Notes under the pieces: model-generated
Seen by the model: only the letters and a program-made list of their open reading frames with translations
Database searches by the model: none
What the model was told of the DNA's origin: nothing
Shown here: positions 33,361 to 46,477 of the stretch, piece after piece
How the letters are laid out: each line of letters starts with the position of its first letter
How positions within the stretch are numbered: position 1 is the stretch's first letter
Program-made: the position numbers and the translations under genes
DNA from: Dipteris shenzhenensis
Lineage: Eukaryota > Polypodiophyta > Polypodiopsida > Gleicheniales
DNA length: 64,000 bases
Reading direction: 5' to 3' (one strand)
Assembly (NCBI GenBank): GCA_047967505.1
Contig: CM106538.1

Positions 33361-34850
33361 ATGACATTTGCAGTCATTCTCTTTTGGAAAGATAGTTAGA
33401 CATGCACACCTAGTTCACATGTGCAATAAAGTGCATGCTCAATGGGCAATTTTATGGGACTAGTGGAAAATGTATAGAACGACTTGATTAGTGTTAGGTA
33501 GTTGAATACAAGATGGTTTAAGTAGTACTTGATGAGCATATATTATGGAACTATAGGATCTCCAATGGTTTGTGCTTATGAGAAGGGCCACATTTACTAA
33601 CCTATCAAAATTAACTATGCATAGGTGCTCAACTTAGGAATACCCATTTTGAAGGTGCAATTAATTGCGTAAGCTTGCATAGAGACCGTTTAGTATGTGG
33701 TCTCATCATATAACACTCCAAGGCCCTTCTCTTAAGAGGATGTTTCTAGAAGAGGGGGTGGAATGAGCACATTGATTCCTCGTACCAAAAGCTTTGGATT
33801 GACCACCGTGGAAATTATAGTGTGGGATTGATTGACCGCAGGTGGCAAGCAAGTGCCCACCTAGCCTGGAAAGTCCACTATGGGAGGGCCATGTGGCTAT
33901 AATGGATTTTGTAACTTTTGGATAAGCCAATATTTTCCAAACAAATTAGGAAAAACAATATCATTTGTTTGTGTAGCGGTTTTGCCAACGAGATCCTGTT
34001 CCACGTATTCTTCGCCACATGATCTCATCATGATTGACGTTACTTTTATAATACCTGATGCATCCACGGTCCGAACAACAACGATCCGTCTCGTCTTGAT
34101 GTGATCCCTCAATGTAGAGTGTAATCGCCTCGCCGGAGTCGCTGTTTGCGTTGGAAACGATGCCACCTGCAAGGAGACGGACAGTGTAGCATGTACTAGG
34201 AGCGTCGTTCGAAGTTCGGTATAAGAATCTCCGTGATCAGCACTCATGACTGAGCTCGGGAACGACCCAATACCCTGTAGGCATGAGCATCAAGCTGAGT
34301 CCGATATCTCATGGACATGTAGCCGCTGAACCTTTTCCAGACCGCAACAACAGAAATATCACAACGAAACACCCGAATACACAGACAAACTGAACGTGGG
34401 AAGTTGGAACTCATGCGGACAAAAGTTTATTGTGAGGAGAAAGCGATTCCTACGCAGGAGGAAATGATCGACACGGTCACCTTACCTGCGAGAGGAAATC
34501 TCATGGCAACAATATGCTATTGGAATTGGTGATTGCGAGCAGTCGGTACAAAACCGGAGCACTCATTGCGGCGCGTCTTCGAGCTGGGACTGACAGCATA
34601 GGTGCATGCGCTCACGGGAAAGTATGGGACAACAAACACTGGTCTAGCATTTCTGAATTGTTTGTTGAACTTTGGATCTCTAGACTTCAACAAGCAGTCA
34701 ATGAGCTCCACCTTCCGATGCCTCTCCTTACCGGTGGCAACTGCCAACGTTGCTATACTTTTCTCGAGTCTTGAAAACCTCTTGTCTCCAGCTGTCGAGA
34801 ATTTTTGGCGCTTTTCAAAACTCCAATGTGTACTTGGACACACAGTCTCT
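33361..34850. other. Unassigned sequence, GC-richer from about 34030 to 34650
   Basis: The first 600 bp are AT-rich without frames. From about 34030 the base composition and CpG content rise and overlapping frames appear on both strands (34517-34867 minus, 34514-34774 plus). None has a recognised domain. This resembles the island at 27371-28330 in composition only. Confidence 0.3.
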
Positions 34851-35420
34851 CTCTCACACACACACACATATATATATGGCCTCGTGGAGCACCCAATATC
34901 TTTACCATGATCCTCTCATAGGAATGAGTGCGAGCACATCGTTACGTGGAATAACAGCTCACACCAAACGAATTGTATTTGAAACGAACTCCTCATGTTT
35001 AACAAGTTGAATACATTCAAAAGGCCTCCCTTGGAAGCTGGGAGAGAGAGGGAGAGAAGAAGAAGAAGAAGAAGGAGAGAGAGAGAAAGGGGGAGAAAAA
35101 AATGGGGACAAAAATAGCAAGCACAATTGGATGAGGACAAAAACGAACATGCCAAAAATAGCATTTTATCATCTCCACCAAAACCAAGTGATTACTATAG
35201 CCTTTCCTATGGCAAGCGGCCAAAAATGTTTTGAATCTCTCTCTCTCTCTCTCTCTCCACACACACACACACACACACGTTTGAACTCATGGGAAAGCCA
35301 CGAGATGTAAGTAGTACAATTCATAGTCACCAACCATTCACACACACACACACACATGAGACGTTTGAACTCACGGGAAAGCCACGAGATGTAGGTAGTA
35401 CAATTCATAGTCACAAGCCA
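34851..35420. repeat. Microsatellites and a 53-bp direct repeat
   Basis: (CA)n occurs near 34856, 35262 and 35339, (AGA/GA)n near 35040-35100, and (TC)n near 35237. A segment beginning GTTTGAACTCAYGGGAAAGC is present twice, about 85 bp apart, at about 35279 and 35364. The Ser/Leu frames on the minus strand are low-complexity. Confidence 0.8.
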
Positions 35421-36110
35421 CTAGGTAGCATCATTCAATTTCAACCAAATGGAGTATAGTTTTTTTCTAATTGCCAGCCAAAAGTGCTCTTTATACGCAT
35501 AGATAAATTAGTTAGCACCTTTCTTTTGATCCATACTAGAGTGCATTGCTTTGTGTGTGTAGATCTTCCCTTCTATTAATGTCCATTGGGTAATACCAAC
35601 AAGATATGTTAGTCACCTAAGTTAAATAGTAGTCACTTTTTCTCTTTGAAGGACACTCCTGAACATGATATTGCATGCATATGAAAGTGCAAGTGCTCCT
35701 AATAAATTTTACATGCATCCATCCTTTCATCCCATGCATCCGCCTAATGGAAACTGAACATTGGTAGGCAGTGAATGTGGATAAGAGATAAGTTGAACTT
35801 GGATGTACTTGTAATTGTAACTACGTGAATGTGATGCACATTGACCGATGAATATTGATGTGTAAAAAATTTAAAGTAGACCTTTTTGAAGTTAATTGGC
35901 CCTTAGTTGGTGGCCTCTAGAAGGTAGACTTTATACATGCATGTATCTATAAAGATGTAGGTAAACAATAGCTTCTAACACTAATTATCAAATGTATCGA
36001 GAGCACACAAAGTCTTGTACTAAATCGGACACTCATGAGTCAAGCTGAGTACATAGATAGATGACACCGAAACCCCAAATAAACAAATAAAAGTATAGAA
36101 AGAACAAAAG
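35421..36110. other. Unassigned AT-rich sequence
   Basis: I see nothing recognisable. Confidence 0.35.
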
Positions 36111-37019
36111 ATGAGATGGAAATGCCACACATTTACCAAAAGGCTAAAAAAACTCATTCCACTATGGAGTTCTATGCTTAACACCAAGATAATTGAGCAA
36201 AGGAGTTCATGGATTCAATTATTAGATAACTTTGGTCACCTTTACAATGGGAAGATCTATCCTTTGAGCATATGTTCCTACCAATGGTCATCCATGTCAT
36301 GCGATAATGTTAAGCGTTCAACCTCACTAGGCGTTCAAACTTAACTGACATCTACATGGCCTAGGGAAGTGGTTACATAACCAACTAGCTAAAATGATGG
36401 TAGTATGGCCATAAAGGCATATCAGGTGTAGCCTCTAACTAGAGGTCGAACGATGAATAGTCGGAGTTAGACAGATCAGACCCTGATGGGCCATACCTAT
36501 AACACTTTGGCACTCATTGTGGATGGATGGAAATATGCAAACTCCTACAAGGTTTGTTGAATGCCTCAAGTGATGTGCACAACCTTCTCTAATATATATG
36601 TTAGTTTAGGACCAAATACTAGGATAATGACTCGGTCATTGCTTACTAAGAGTAAAAAATTACTCAAACAATTATGCTGCCTTGTTAAAGATTTTGGATG
36701 GCAATGGCCCATTGGTAAAAAAGCCAGTGGGATTTGTGACCTTGAGTAGATATTTGAGCTTCTATTTCTTGTCAAGTACTCTCATGCAATTGAACGTTTG
36801 TTGTACATTGGAATCTTTTTCTCCATCAAAGTTGTGAAATCACTTGTGGAGGAAATATCAAGGAACTTTCTAGCTATGGTAATAGAAAAATTTGGCCACC
36901 ATAATGGCCTAGTTTTTTCAAGACCACCATTGGAAGCTAAAGACACGACCACCTGTCAAAATGAATCACCATGGGAGATGGCTTGCTCAATATGGCCTAT
37001 TGACACTCAACTTAGCTAG
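36111..37019 (+). pseudogene. Possible decayed ORF remnants, unrecognised
   Basis: Three consecutive plus-strand frames (36111-36344, 36561-36749, 36798-37019) have protein-like composition, and one includes IVDGWKYANSYK-like residues just upstream of 36561. They may be remnants of one decayed transposase-like gene. I recognise no catalytic motif, and this is a weak call. Confidence 0.25.
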
Positions 37020-37796
37020 GAGTGCCTAGCTATTAAAAACACAAACCATCATCTATGGATCAATCTAGCTTCTCCAAAACAAAAATGAGAAGTAGAAACA
37101 TGTTACCTTCTACTGAATCACCACAGACTTGCTTGCAACTCCTTCCAATCAGCTGAAATGCTCACTTATCCATGAATTCTTTGTCGTCTGCATCACTAGG
37201 GACTGGGGTTGTATGGCAAGGGTGGGTTGGGGAACAGGTGGAATGGGTGGGGCAGAGGGAGCATCCATGGAAAAGTATCACGGTTTTGTGAATATGACTA
37301 CATGGGGTTGGAAAGTTTGGGTATCATGGGGGCCAATCGTCTGTGCTAGGTGCCGAATGCCCAAACATGCATCCTTTGGTTCGAAACACTTGCCTATGCT
37401 TGGTCGCTGTGCCAACTCTATCTAGAGAGTGTTATGGTTTCTATTCAGCTCTAGGTTACCTATCCACAAATCCTCGACCTCAGTGTGCATCTTAGATTTG
37501 TCCTCTATCAAGTGTAAGGCTGCATTTATGGTGGAAAGGTTTCAATCCTGGCATCTATAGGACTTGAGAGAGGGTGTGTGTGTATAAGGAGTCAAAAGAC
37601 TTTCCCAAAGACATGCATCAAATGAATGTAGAGGATTGTAAAGTGCATCTAATGAAGAAGCGATAAATTTGATCCCTAGATCTCCTGCACTTGTATTATC
37701 ATGGCACTCATGTAACAATTGACACCTAATTTCTTTATTATTTTAGATTCAAATTCTACCATATTCTACTATTGTATTTTCCTTGCTCGACACTAA
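37020..37796. other. Unassigned sequence
   Basis: A 98-codon plus-strand frame (37129-37425) rich in Gly and Trp has no recognised motif. Confidence 0.3.
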
Positions 37797-38930
37797 TTGA
37801 GAAAGCAACTCTTTTCACCAACATCTGGTGCTTGTACATCAATGCCAATTATTGTATTGAAACTCTACAAAGGTGATAACTCGAGAGTCGCTTCTCGAGC
37901 TACGAGTGGCCAGCATACTAGCTCGACACAACAAGGTAGCAGGTATAGTAGTAGTAGGGAAAGCAGTGGGGGACGCATGGCACAATGCTTTGGGGGGGTA
38001 GTGGTGGGGGCGGGGATGATTTAGATGATGCAAACATGCCACAAGGTGATGATCTTCTATGACATCATTTAGATAGGAGGCATCTTAATGGATGCATGGG
38101 GGAAGGACATCATGGCCTTCATGCACTCTGTAATTGCTAACAACTTCAGAGATTTCTTTATTCACTACAAAGAGCAACCAAAAAGTTTGGCTGATGAGAC
38201 CATCTCTGCTGTTCGCTCTAGGTATCCCGATCCCCCCAATGTTCATTTCACAAGTAAATGGTCAAAGTCAAAATTATTATGAAACTTGCCAATAAAAGAT
38301 CTTCGGTTAAGAGACAGGCACTAGTCGAGATTGCTAAGAGAGAGGGAGGTCAACCACTAAGGGGCCAGCCCCACACTGCTCACAAGCATGAGTGGAAGAA
38401 AGTAATGAAGGCAGCAAAGGCAGACCCCAGTCTGTAGCACATGGAGGCATGAAGGATCCAAATGGAGCAATATGGAAACGTGCATTTTGGAACAGGGGGT
38501 GTTGAATCATAGGAGGCCCAATTTGTAAGTATTGATCTCAAATTATATAGTGTTTATGTGGTTTATTAGGAGGTCATTTCTTTGTACTAACCCCTCCACA
38601 AATTGTGTCGTCTTGCAGCTTGATATCGTTGGTAGGTACCCTACTCTAGTTGAGACAACCTACCACCACCACCATCGCAGAGGAGATACATGGAGGCACT
38701 TCTATGATGACAGGTTGATTACTGAAAAGAAGTATATCTAGGCTACTGGAGTGCCCCCCATGTATTTGAAAGTAATGAAATAATGTCAATATTGTAAATA
38801 AAGATTTGATTTTTCACACATTGATGCATGTTGCCCTTCATTTACAGGCCCTTAGGGCTGATCAGGAGGAAGAAGATGAGGAAGAAGGGAGTGAGGACAC
38901 GGAGAACGTAGATTAGTCTTATCAGTAGTG
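37797..38930 (+). pseudogene. Decayed multi-exon TE-type gene, unrecognised
   Basis: Coding segments with splice-like joints are read at 38088-38280 (WGKDIMAFMHSVIANNFRDF). After a frameshift comes about 38282-38440 (VKRQALVEIAKREGGQPLRG, HKHEWKKVMKAAKADPSL). An exon starts near 38619 (LDIVGRYPTLVETTYHHHH, TWRHFYDD). An acidic exon (38849-38915) ends in TAG. GTAAGT follows the region near 38525, and TTGCAG precedes 38619. The style resembles plant CACTA-associated ORFs, but I cannot name the family. Confidence 0.4.
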
Positions 38931-40857
38931 CTAGCTACTCTTTTTTGTACTTGAAGCCATTGGCTTGGCTTTGTGCCTCTCTTGTATATACAGTCCTCTT
39001 ATTTTTTGTACTTGAAGCCACATGACGTGGCTTTGCTTTGTGCTATATGTACATACAAGCACTTTTTGAGCTATGAATTAATATACACTCCTTTTAGTTT
39101 TTTGGCTTTCAATTTCCTTGTGCAACGTTCTATCAATGAATGCCTTATGAACTAAGTGTTTTGGAGTTGTAATGTTTGATTTAGAATTGTAATTGTAGGC
39201 TATAGATGTGCTTGGAATCACATGCTAATTAAAATGTGGTTGGCTGTAAGAATTGAATTGCACAATGTAAAAATGGGATTCTTATAACCACATAGCATAC
39301 ACAACATACACATCATTTTGTTCAACCACACACAATTCTATTTTTATTAAAAAAAAAGATTCTGTAGAGTGTCTATAAGTGCGTCTATGTATGCATCTTT
39401 CTATTTTTTAAAAATTTCTATAGAGCATCTAAAAGCACATCTATAGGCACGTCTGTCTGTTATATAGATGTGTTGATAGACACGGGTCTGTAGATGTGCA
39501 TATAGATGCACAAATAGACGCGTCTATAAGTTTTTTTTTCAATTAAGGAAACCCGTCTGTGGGTGTTTTGTGTTGTTGTGATCACCCTCCAGTCCATCTA
39601 TGACCTTTGATCAGTTGCTAGTTTTGACCCCTCCAATGCCTCATACCAAACAATAAACTTGAATTAAAAGCCCCCTCCTGTTATTGTAATCTTGTTTAAA
39701 ATGTTCCAAAAGAGGACTTGAAATATCCCCCCTTTTGAATATACGTGCTACACTAGATTTTTTTGAGGTGAACCCCCTTGAGGTTCAAGGACTACCATGT
39801 CCTGATCTTGGAGACTATCAAGAATCTTGAGATAATCTATATTGGTGGCTTGCTACACTATGCAAAGACCTGTGACCTTTGAGGTAAGCTTCTCGATCTA
39901 CTCCTCCATCTACTCTCTTGTTTAGTAGCCTCTTGCATCATGTCATCTATGGTGGAGCATAGCTCAACAACCTACCATCAAAGTTACTCTATCTCTGGTG
40001 GTCCATGTAACTCCAAGAAGTGGGATTGGTCTCGAGCACACCATGGGGCAACCAAGCAATTTAGAGCGATCTGTGCGATAGCCACAACATTTGAGGGGGT
40101 GCACAATCGAGAGCATAACTACCAGTGCAGAGCCAATGCGGGCTGCATCTCCATCTCTAGCTTGTATTTCTTAGAGCGCTCAAGGGTATCCAAAGCTACC
40201 ATCCACTTCAGAAATTTGATGAGCCTACCGTTGATGCCTACTTGAGAAATTTGATGAGCCTACCAAAGAGGCTGAACAGAGCTAGGGGTGCCAATGACTA
40301 GTAAAGGTCCTCTCACAAGGGGTAGGAAAACCACTAGCCTAGGGTGCCAACTCCCTTTAGTAAGAATACCTATAAACATTTTGAGTATGGGATGAATTTA
40401 ACAATATGCCATGAGTGAATGCTAGTCAAATTAGCATGATTGTGTTCTATACTAAAAGAGATTAAAACATGTCTTTACATATTAAAATATGGGTACAACA
40501 TGAAAAAGTTGAATGATTTTGAAAGGAGTAGGGTTTGTATATTTTAGTGTTAAAAAAAAAAAAAAACCCTCATCCAAAATATCCTCCCCCCCCCTTCTCG
40601 GGTCTCGCATATTATGAAAAATACATACAAATATTAAAATCTTTCATATTTTTTGAAGTATAAACCTTATGCTTTGTGAGGAAGGACTCGAGATTGTCAT
40701 ATTTTTCTCTTGCGTATTTAAAACTTCTGTAGGACATCCATGCATATCATATAGGACCTTGCATATTATATAGGACCTTGTTTGGCCTCCATACCCTAGA
40801 TTTTAGATGAGGGTAGTAACATAATAGATATTGAGTTAGCACCCCAGGACCACTAGT
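38931..40857. repeat. Unassigned region with subterminal-type short repeats at 39358-39535
   Basis: Between 39358 and 39535 the words GCGTCTATA, GCACATCTATAG and ATAGATGTG recur about ten times in both orientations. This pattern is typical of transposon subterminal regions. The rest is AT-rich, with a poly-A/poly-C stretch near 40555-40600 and only short frames. Confidence 0.35.
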
Positions 40858-42229
40858 ATGGAAGATGGGGGGACAATGGATACAGATGAAAATAAGAGGG
40901 TCAAAAGGGGCAAGGGGCGCAAGGGCATAGTGGTAACCAAAACTTTAGTTACCCATGGAAAATGTAGAATGGGGACAAAGAGAACGGAAGCACAAGGGAA
41001 TCAAAGTCCAAAAATAGTAAGGAATCAACGTTATGAGCTCGAAGTGCTAAGTCATGACTAGGTCGGACTCATCCATCTCTTTCAGTGTTGACTTATTCGA
41101 TTTCTCAAATATTACTAGCCGAGGGGTCCTTTTCTTGGAACATGTGCATTTAATTAATTTTGGATTAGTGCACTCTTCAAAATCATTTTCATAATTGAAT
41201 GTCGAATGAATCTCCTCTACTTGCATTGGAGATAAGGATATTGTCTCCTCTACTTTAATAGCAAGTATAAACTCAATCTCCTCCACTTGAATTGTAGGTA
41301 TAGTCAAAATATCCTCCTCTTGATATTCAAGTAAAGTCAAAATATCCTCCTTTTGATTTGCAGGGTGCTCTCTAACAACAACAATGAGGTATTGAACACT
41401 CACTATCATAAATGCATGTATATCTATCTCTCTATTCAAGTGATGGGTTGAGTTCAGATTAAAAAGGTGGTTGAGGAGGAACATGTAGCTACATCACACT
41501 CTCCATCCACAACTATGGCCATCTTTTTGTTCTACCACTTTGCATTGCATGTGATCCATTGTGACGTCCAAGTCACCTCTCTACCGGTGTTGACTACCTC
41601 AATGGCATATGCCAACTTTTTTGTAGACCTACCCATGATAGTATATCATATATCTTATTACAAATGTTGTATAATATACTTAGCATGGGCACTTCATAGG
41701 ATAGTTAAAGGGTCAACATTTGCTTTGGTGTAGCCACTTTTGGTGAGGTTCAAGGACTTTTATGTACATAGGTATCTTGCATGACTCATAACTTATGCAT
41801 TGCTCAACATAACTCGGTAAAATTTATCTTCAAGTTGTAATACACATTCCAAACTTGAATGTGAGAGCAAAAAATTATGGAATAAGGATGTGGAATACGA
41901 CTGTTAATGCATTACAAGTGCTATGTTGCATGTGAAGCATGCATCCTGAAGACTATAGGATATAGCAATTTATTTAAAAAATCAAAATTTTGTTCTATAC
42001 ATACATGCAACCAAGTAATCATTCAAAAGTACACTACATGAGCTTCACCTCAACCTATGGAAACATCTAAATGAGAATATTAGGCATGGGTTAATGGGCC
42101 TCTAATGTTGTGCCTAAAGTGATGCATACCCATTTGAGGGCACACTCCATAACTTTTTTTTAATTTATTGAAGACCAAAACAGATTGAAATGCTAGATAC
42201 TACACAGGTCAGTGGTACCTAAACCAATG
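40858..42229. other. Unassigned region with a repeat-containing minus-strand frame
   Basis: The minus-strand frame 41484-41047 (145 codons) contains several EEI/EDI-centred repeats of about 13 residues (for example EEDILTIPTIQVEEIEF). These arise from an imperfect tandem repeat around 41200-41360. It has no recognised domain and no partner exons that I can see. Confidence 0.3.
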
Positions 42230-43120
42230 CAATGGTTGTTTGTGATTGAGCTTTGGGATAGTTTACTTGTTTCATTTCTTAAACCAAGCTTGGAGTAAAT
42301 GTGATTGTACTAAACCAGCCTGGTGGTTGGAACATCATGCAATTGTAGGCTAGTTCAGCTCAATCGCCAGTTATGTGATTGTCCTTAACTAGTGTAGTTG
42401 AACAAACTTTAGTTGTTGTCCAGCCCGGTAATTACATGGTTGAGCAAAAATTAACAGTAATATATTTTGCAATATATTGCTATTTTACTAAACCAGCCCA
42501 CTGGTTGGAACATCATTCAACGGTGGTTGCTTTAGCTCAATCACCAGTTATGTGATTGTCCTGAACCAGTGTGGTTGAATAGACATTAGGTATTGACCAG
42601 CCTAGTGATTGAAATTATTGTGTTTCTTAGTACTTTAAATTCATTAAATTTAATTTTTTGCTATTTGGATCATATACCACTATTTCTATACCGAGATGGC
42701 TTAGACTTAATGTGATTGCCAGCCCATTGCCGGTTTACGAGACAAACAACAAGTAGTTACTGACATAAATTGTGATTGAAATTGTGAAATTCAGAAATGA
42801 AAATAAATATATTATTATTTTCTAATGGTGAAATTTTCAGAAATGAAAAGCAATATGCTTGTTATTGTCTAATATGTGAAGTTGAGACCTTTAGGCTAAA
42901 CCATTCCGGTGATTGAAATTGTGACGGTGTCCTAAACCATCTCGGTGGTTGAAATTGTGATTATCCTAAATGTTTCCTAAACCAACTCGATGGTTGATTG
43001 TCCTAAACGTGTCCTAAACTAGACTAGCGGCGACTGACTATCCTAAACGTGTCCTAAACCAGCCCAGTGATTGAAATTGTGACTATCTTAAACCAGCGCG
43101 ATGGTTGAAAATGGTTTTGC
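42230..43120. repeat. Degenerate minisatellite (CTAAACCAGCYCGGTGGTTG)
   Basis: The word TAAACCAGCYYGGTGGTTGAA, followed by a TTGTGATT-like or CATCATNCAA segment, recurs more than ten times with heavy divergence and variable spacing. Two longer copies of about 175 bp (42309 and 42490) share CTAAACCAGCC, GGTTGGAACATCAT and CAGTTATGTGATTGTCC. No coding capacity is apparent. Confidence 0.7.
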
Positions 43121-43204
43121 TTCATGTTATATACTTTAATCAGACTGTGTTTTGTCTTATTTTAGTAGTAGCAAAAAGGGGGCTCACTATTCTATTGTTC
43201 CCAC

Positions 43205-43946
43205 ATGTTGGGTCAACAAATGGAGTTGTATCTCAAGTTTATGGATCAGAACCCGGACATTTCAATTGGGCAAAGGAGCTTTGAGCATTGTAAGACTTGG
43301 TACATCAGGAAACTCAAAGACATGAATGTTTATTGTTGCAAAACACATATAGACTTTGACCTAGCCCGGCAAGCTATGAATGACTTGAGATCTCGTCGTG
43401 TTGGAGCATTGCTCCATGGGGATCAATGCCCATGCCAATGAATGCATAGTTTGTAGGCCACCTGGATCCTCATCGTGTGTTGCAAGGGAGGGCACGTTTT
43501 GTAGCCTAAGGTCTCTGCGGGAGCCGCCAATGGTTTGTTGTCCAAAGGGAGGCCATGACTATAACCAAATTGAATGGATTCATGGCACATGCAAGCACTG
43601 CAGTTTGAAGCTAAAGAAGAAGACATTCAACGTCCGCCCAAATGAAATGAGGCAAGACAACCATGTTTCTCTAAAATGGAGGAGTTTTGAAAATGTCAAT
43701 GTTGAAGGATCTGATAAAAAGAGATGGCTACTGTCATTTAAGAGCACCTTGCCAAGGGAGCTTATAGGTCACGTGCTTCAATCCATCCCAAAATATGTGC
43801 TTCACAATTTCATGTCCAGCTTGGAGAATAAGCAGTTCAGGACATGCCTTGCCAATTTTCTTGGTGACACTATTGAATCTGTCATAGATTTTGCTGAAAA
43901 TTATTCATTTCAAGACCAAGATGAGATACAAAGTGCTCACTCGTAA
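43205..43946 (+). pseudogene. Truncated, frameshifted DDE-type transposase
   Basis: Two overlapping plus-strand frames belong together, with a frameshift near 43400-43440. The first reads FMDQNPDISIGQRSFEHCKTW and a Cys-rich segment (MNVYCCKTHIDFDLARQAM). The second reads HGTCKHCSLKLKKKTFNVRP and ends VIDFAENYSFQDQDEIQSAHS. The DFAENYS..DEIQSAH motif matches the first catalytic Asp region of a transposase family that I know from animal genomes without a firm name. The frame stops there, so the other catalytic residues are missing or lie in decayed sequence. Confidence 0.5.
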
Positions 43947-46216
43947 AACAAGATTACAAAAATTTTGGACTAAAAAAGGAGACCTTTGGAGAATTACTAA
44001 AATATTAGAGGCTTGGATAAGGGAATATGGTATCCATGAAGGAGATTATGCCATGTGGACTTCTCTATAACAAAGGCTCCCCAAATCTAGGGGAAATTTC
44101 AGTTTTTTTTCAAAATACCCAAAAAAATGCCATTGGTGCTTCACAATAAAATATTATCTTGGCAAGCCTGCCTTGACCATATCAGGCCTCCTTATTTTTC
44201 TCCCATGGCAAACTATCCCCTAGCTAGAACTATGCTGATGTTTTCCATTTGGTTCAACCATTTGGCCCAAAGTTTGACTTCCTAACTAGCTCTCTCCCTA
44301 TTCTCTCTCTTCCAAAACGTTTCAAACATTCATTCCCACCACTTTCTAGCAGCTGGTTTCAAAATATCTTCATTCCACTCTTGATTAGTCATTCTCTCAC
44401 CTCTTTGCTCATGTTTTTCTTCCACATTCAAAAATCTCTCAAAGAAACTTATGCGCAAGCTTTGTTCATCCCTCTTCTCTTCCTTTCATTCTCTACTTAT
44501 TTCACTCTCTCTTAGAAACCAAAGTTGCGACCTAAATTTGCTTGGAAGGAGTGAGAAGAATGGGTTTTCTCTCATTTTCAGTTCTTTCCCTATCTTTTTG
44601 GAGTATAGAGAGTCAACTCCTGAAGTTACGACCTAAATCTTCTTGGAAGGAGTGATAAAAATGGGTGTTCTATCATTTTCAGCTCTTTTTCTACCTTTTT
44701 GGAGTATATAGAGTCAACTCTAGAAGAAGGAACACATACTTTCTAGGTAAGCATTAAGCAAAGGAGTGACTCATGGACTCACTATCTTCCAAATGCAGAG
44801 AAGATGGCAGGATCTTCATTGAGTAGGCATGCAAGAGGATCAGTGGAGAGGTCCACTAGTTTTGTGGGTTGTATTTTGAGTTTGCTATGTCCTCAAATGG
44901 CCTTTGCATGGAGAAGGGATGTGGAGTAGAATCACTTATGCGAGCATGCGAGGCTACTAGTCATTCTTGCTTTTCTTTTGATAGTGACAGTAGTGTTGTG
45001 CATTCCATTCTGGATCCCCTTACGTAGGCATCATGTGCAAAGAGAGCTAGATTGGATGTAGGTACTAAAGAGGGGGATGAGTATGAATATGCCATGATGC
45101 CTACAACCAATCCATATGATAACTCATAGTGAGACACCGGTTACTCGGATAAAACATTTGTCTATGCTTCTTTTTTTGATATGTTGAGACCTGTGAGTCT
45201 TGTTGTCTCTTTTTCATATTTTGTGAACTTCAAAAAGTAAAATTTGATTTCTGAGAGTGGCAAATCCATATGGCCTATATGTGATATGATGTCTTGATAG
45301 TGCTTAAGAATTTGTAGTGTGTTGTTTTGTGAGCAAGTAGACTATATTGGTAGTTTGATAACCATAACTTAAAGAAAGCTTGTGCTTATTGGAATGTCAA
45401 GTTGACTTGGGCTCTTATGTTGATTTTTATAGCTTCCTACCATGCTATGCGGAAGACATGGCAAAGCAAATGGAGGCAGGCAGGAAGTATGATAGAAGGA
45501 TAAAAGACAAGAAACTTGCTCAATGCTTGTTTGTAGATGATGAATGCTCTAGGGTGTAGCACATACCTCACCTTCCACTCATTAGAAAACATATCATTTT
45601 GGCTTCTTTCAAACAACTCCATTGCTTTGATTTACAAAAGACGTTGTACGAAGTTTTTATTTGATGAATATTTAAAATAGTCCTATTGAAAGACATTTTT
45701 AAGTTCTTATTAATCTCCTTATTTAGTATTATGGTTGTATATTCCATGTTATGGCATAGAAGTTAGTCATGAAATTTATTATCACTCAAGTAGTTTGTTA
45801 AGTCACTGAAGTTCATGATATGGTAATGAAGTCAATAACGTAATTTATTAAGTCACTCATGCTATTAATTCAATCAATGAAGTTAATGAATTTGGTAGGA
45901 ACTACAATAAATAGCAAGAATTTGAGAATAATGACAAGGCTTCAGAACTTACATTATGTTCTCATACATAGCTTGGCTCGCTTGTGGCGGCTCAACTTTC
46001 TACTTGGCTCACTTTTGGTGGCTCAGCTTTCTGACTACCTCGACATAAAGGCCCATCATTCACAAAGGTGATACGTGATGGAAGGGTGGATAGTTTTCTG
46101 GCTGCTAGACCCACAAAATTTGGATCCAAGTTGCACAAATGGCCGCCATCTTCAATGTGTTGTAGGGCAACTTGTGCATCTCGTGCTTGTTGAGAATACG
46201 CAGTGGAGATGCAACA
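43947..46216. repeat. Unassigned region with a 103-bp direct duplication at about 44522-44727
   Basis: A unit holding GCGACCTAAATTTGCTTGGA / ACGACCTAAATCTTCTTGGA and ending GAGTCAACTC occurs twice in tandem. The surroundings (44250-44520) are pyrimidine-rich. Short frames elsewhere show no motif. Confidence 0.4.
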
Positions 46217-46477
46217 TTACTCCTCATAGGCATTTTCCAGGTCTTGCCTTTGACCGGCTTGTTGGAGTATGGCATTTAGGTGATTGACTTCAGCTTGTAG
46301 GCGCTCATTCTCGCTCATCACTTGCTGATACCCAGGCATAGCATCACGCACTATGATGCTTGGAAAGGTGAGATCTTCTCGCATAACACTTTGTGTTGCA
46401 GCATTTGAACCCTCAGCATGTGGGCCCTCTTCACCTTCATCTTCCATGACTTCATGCACGTTCATAAATAATTCAGA
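46217..46477 (-). pseudogene. Unrecognised coiled-coil fragment
   Basis: A minus-strand frame (46519-46217) contains YQQVMSENERLQAEVNHLNAI, a heptad-type coiled coil. It abuts the truncated 5' side of copia element 2 and has no visible start context. It is probably the remnant of another TE-borne gene. Confidence 0.3.

Noticed and set aside
34916-35414. Cys/Val- and Ser/Leu-rich frames on the minus strand
   Set aside because: They come from CA, GA and TC microsatellites.
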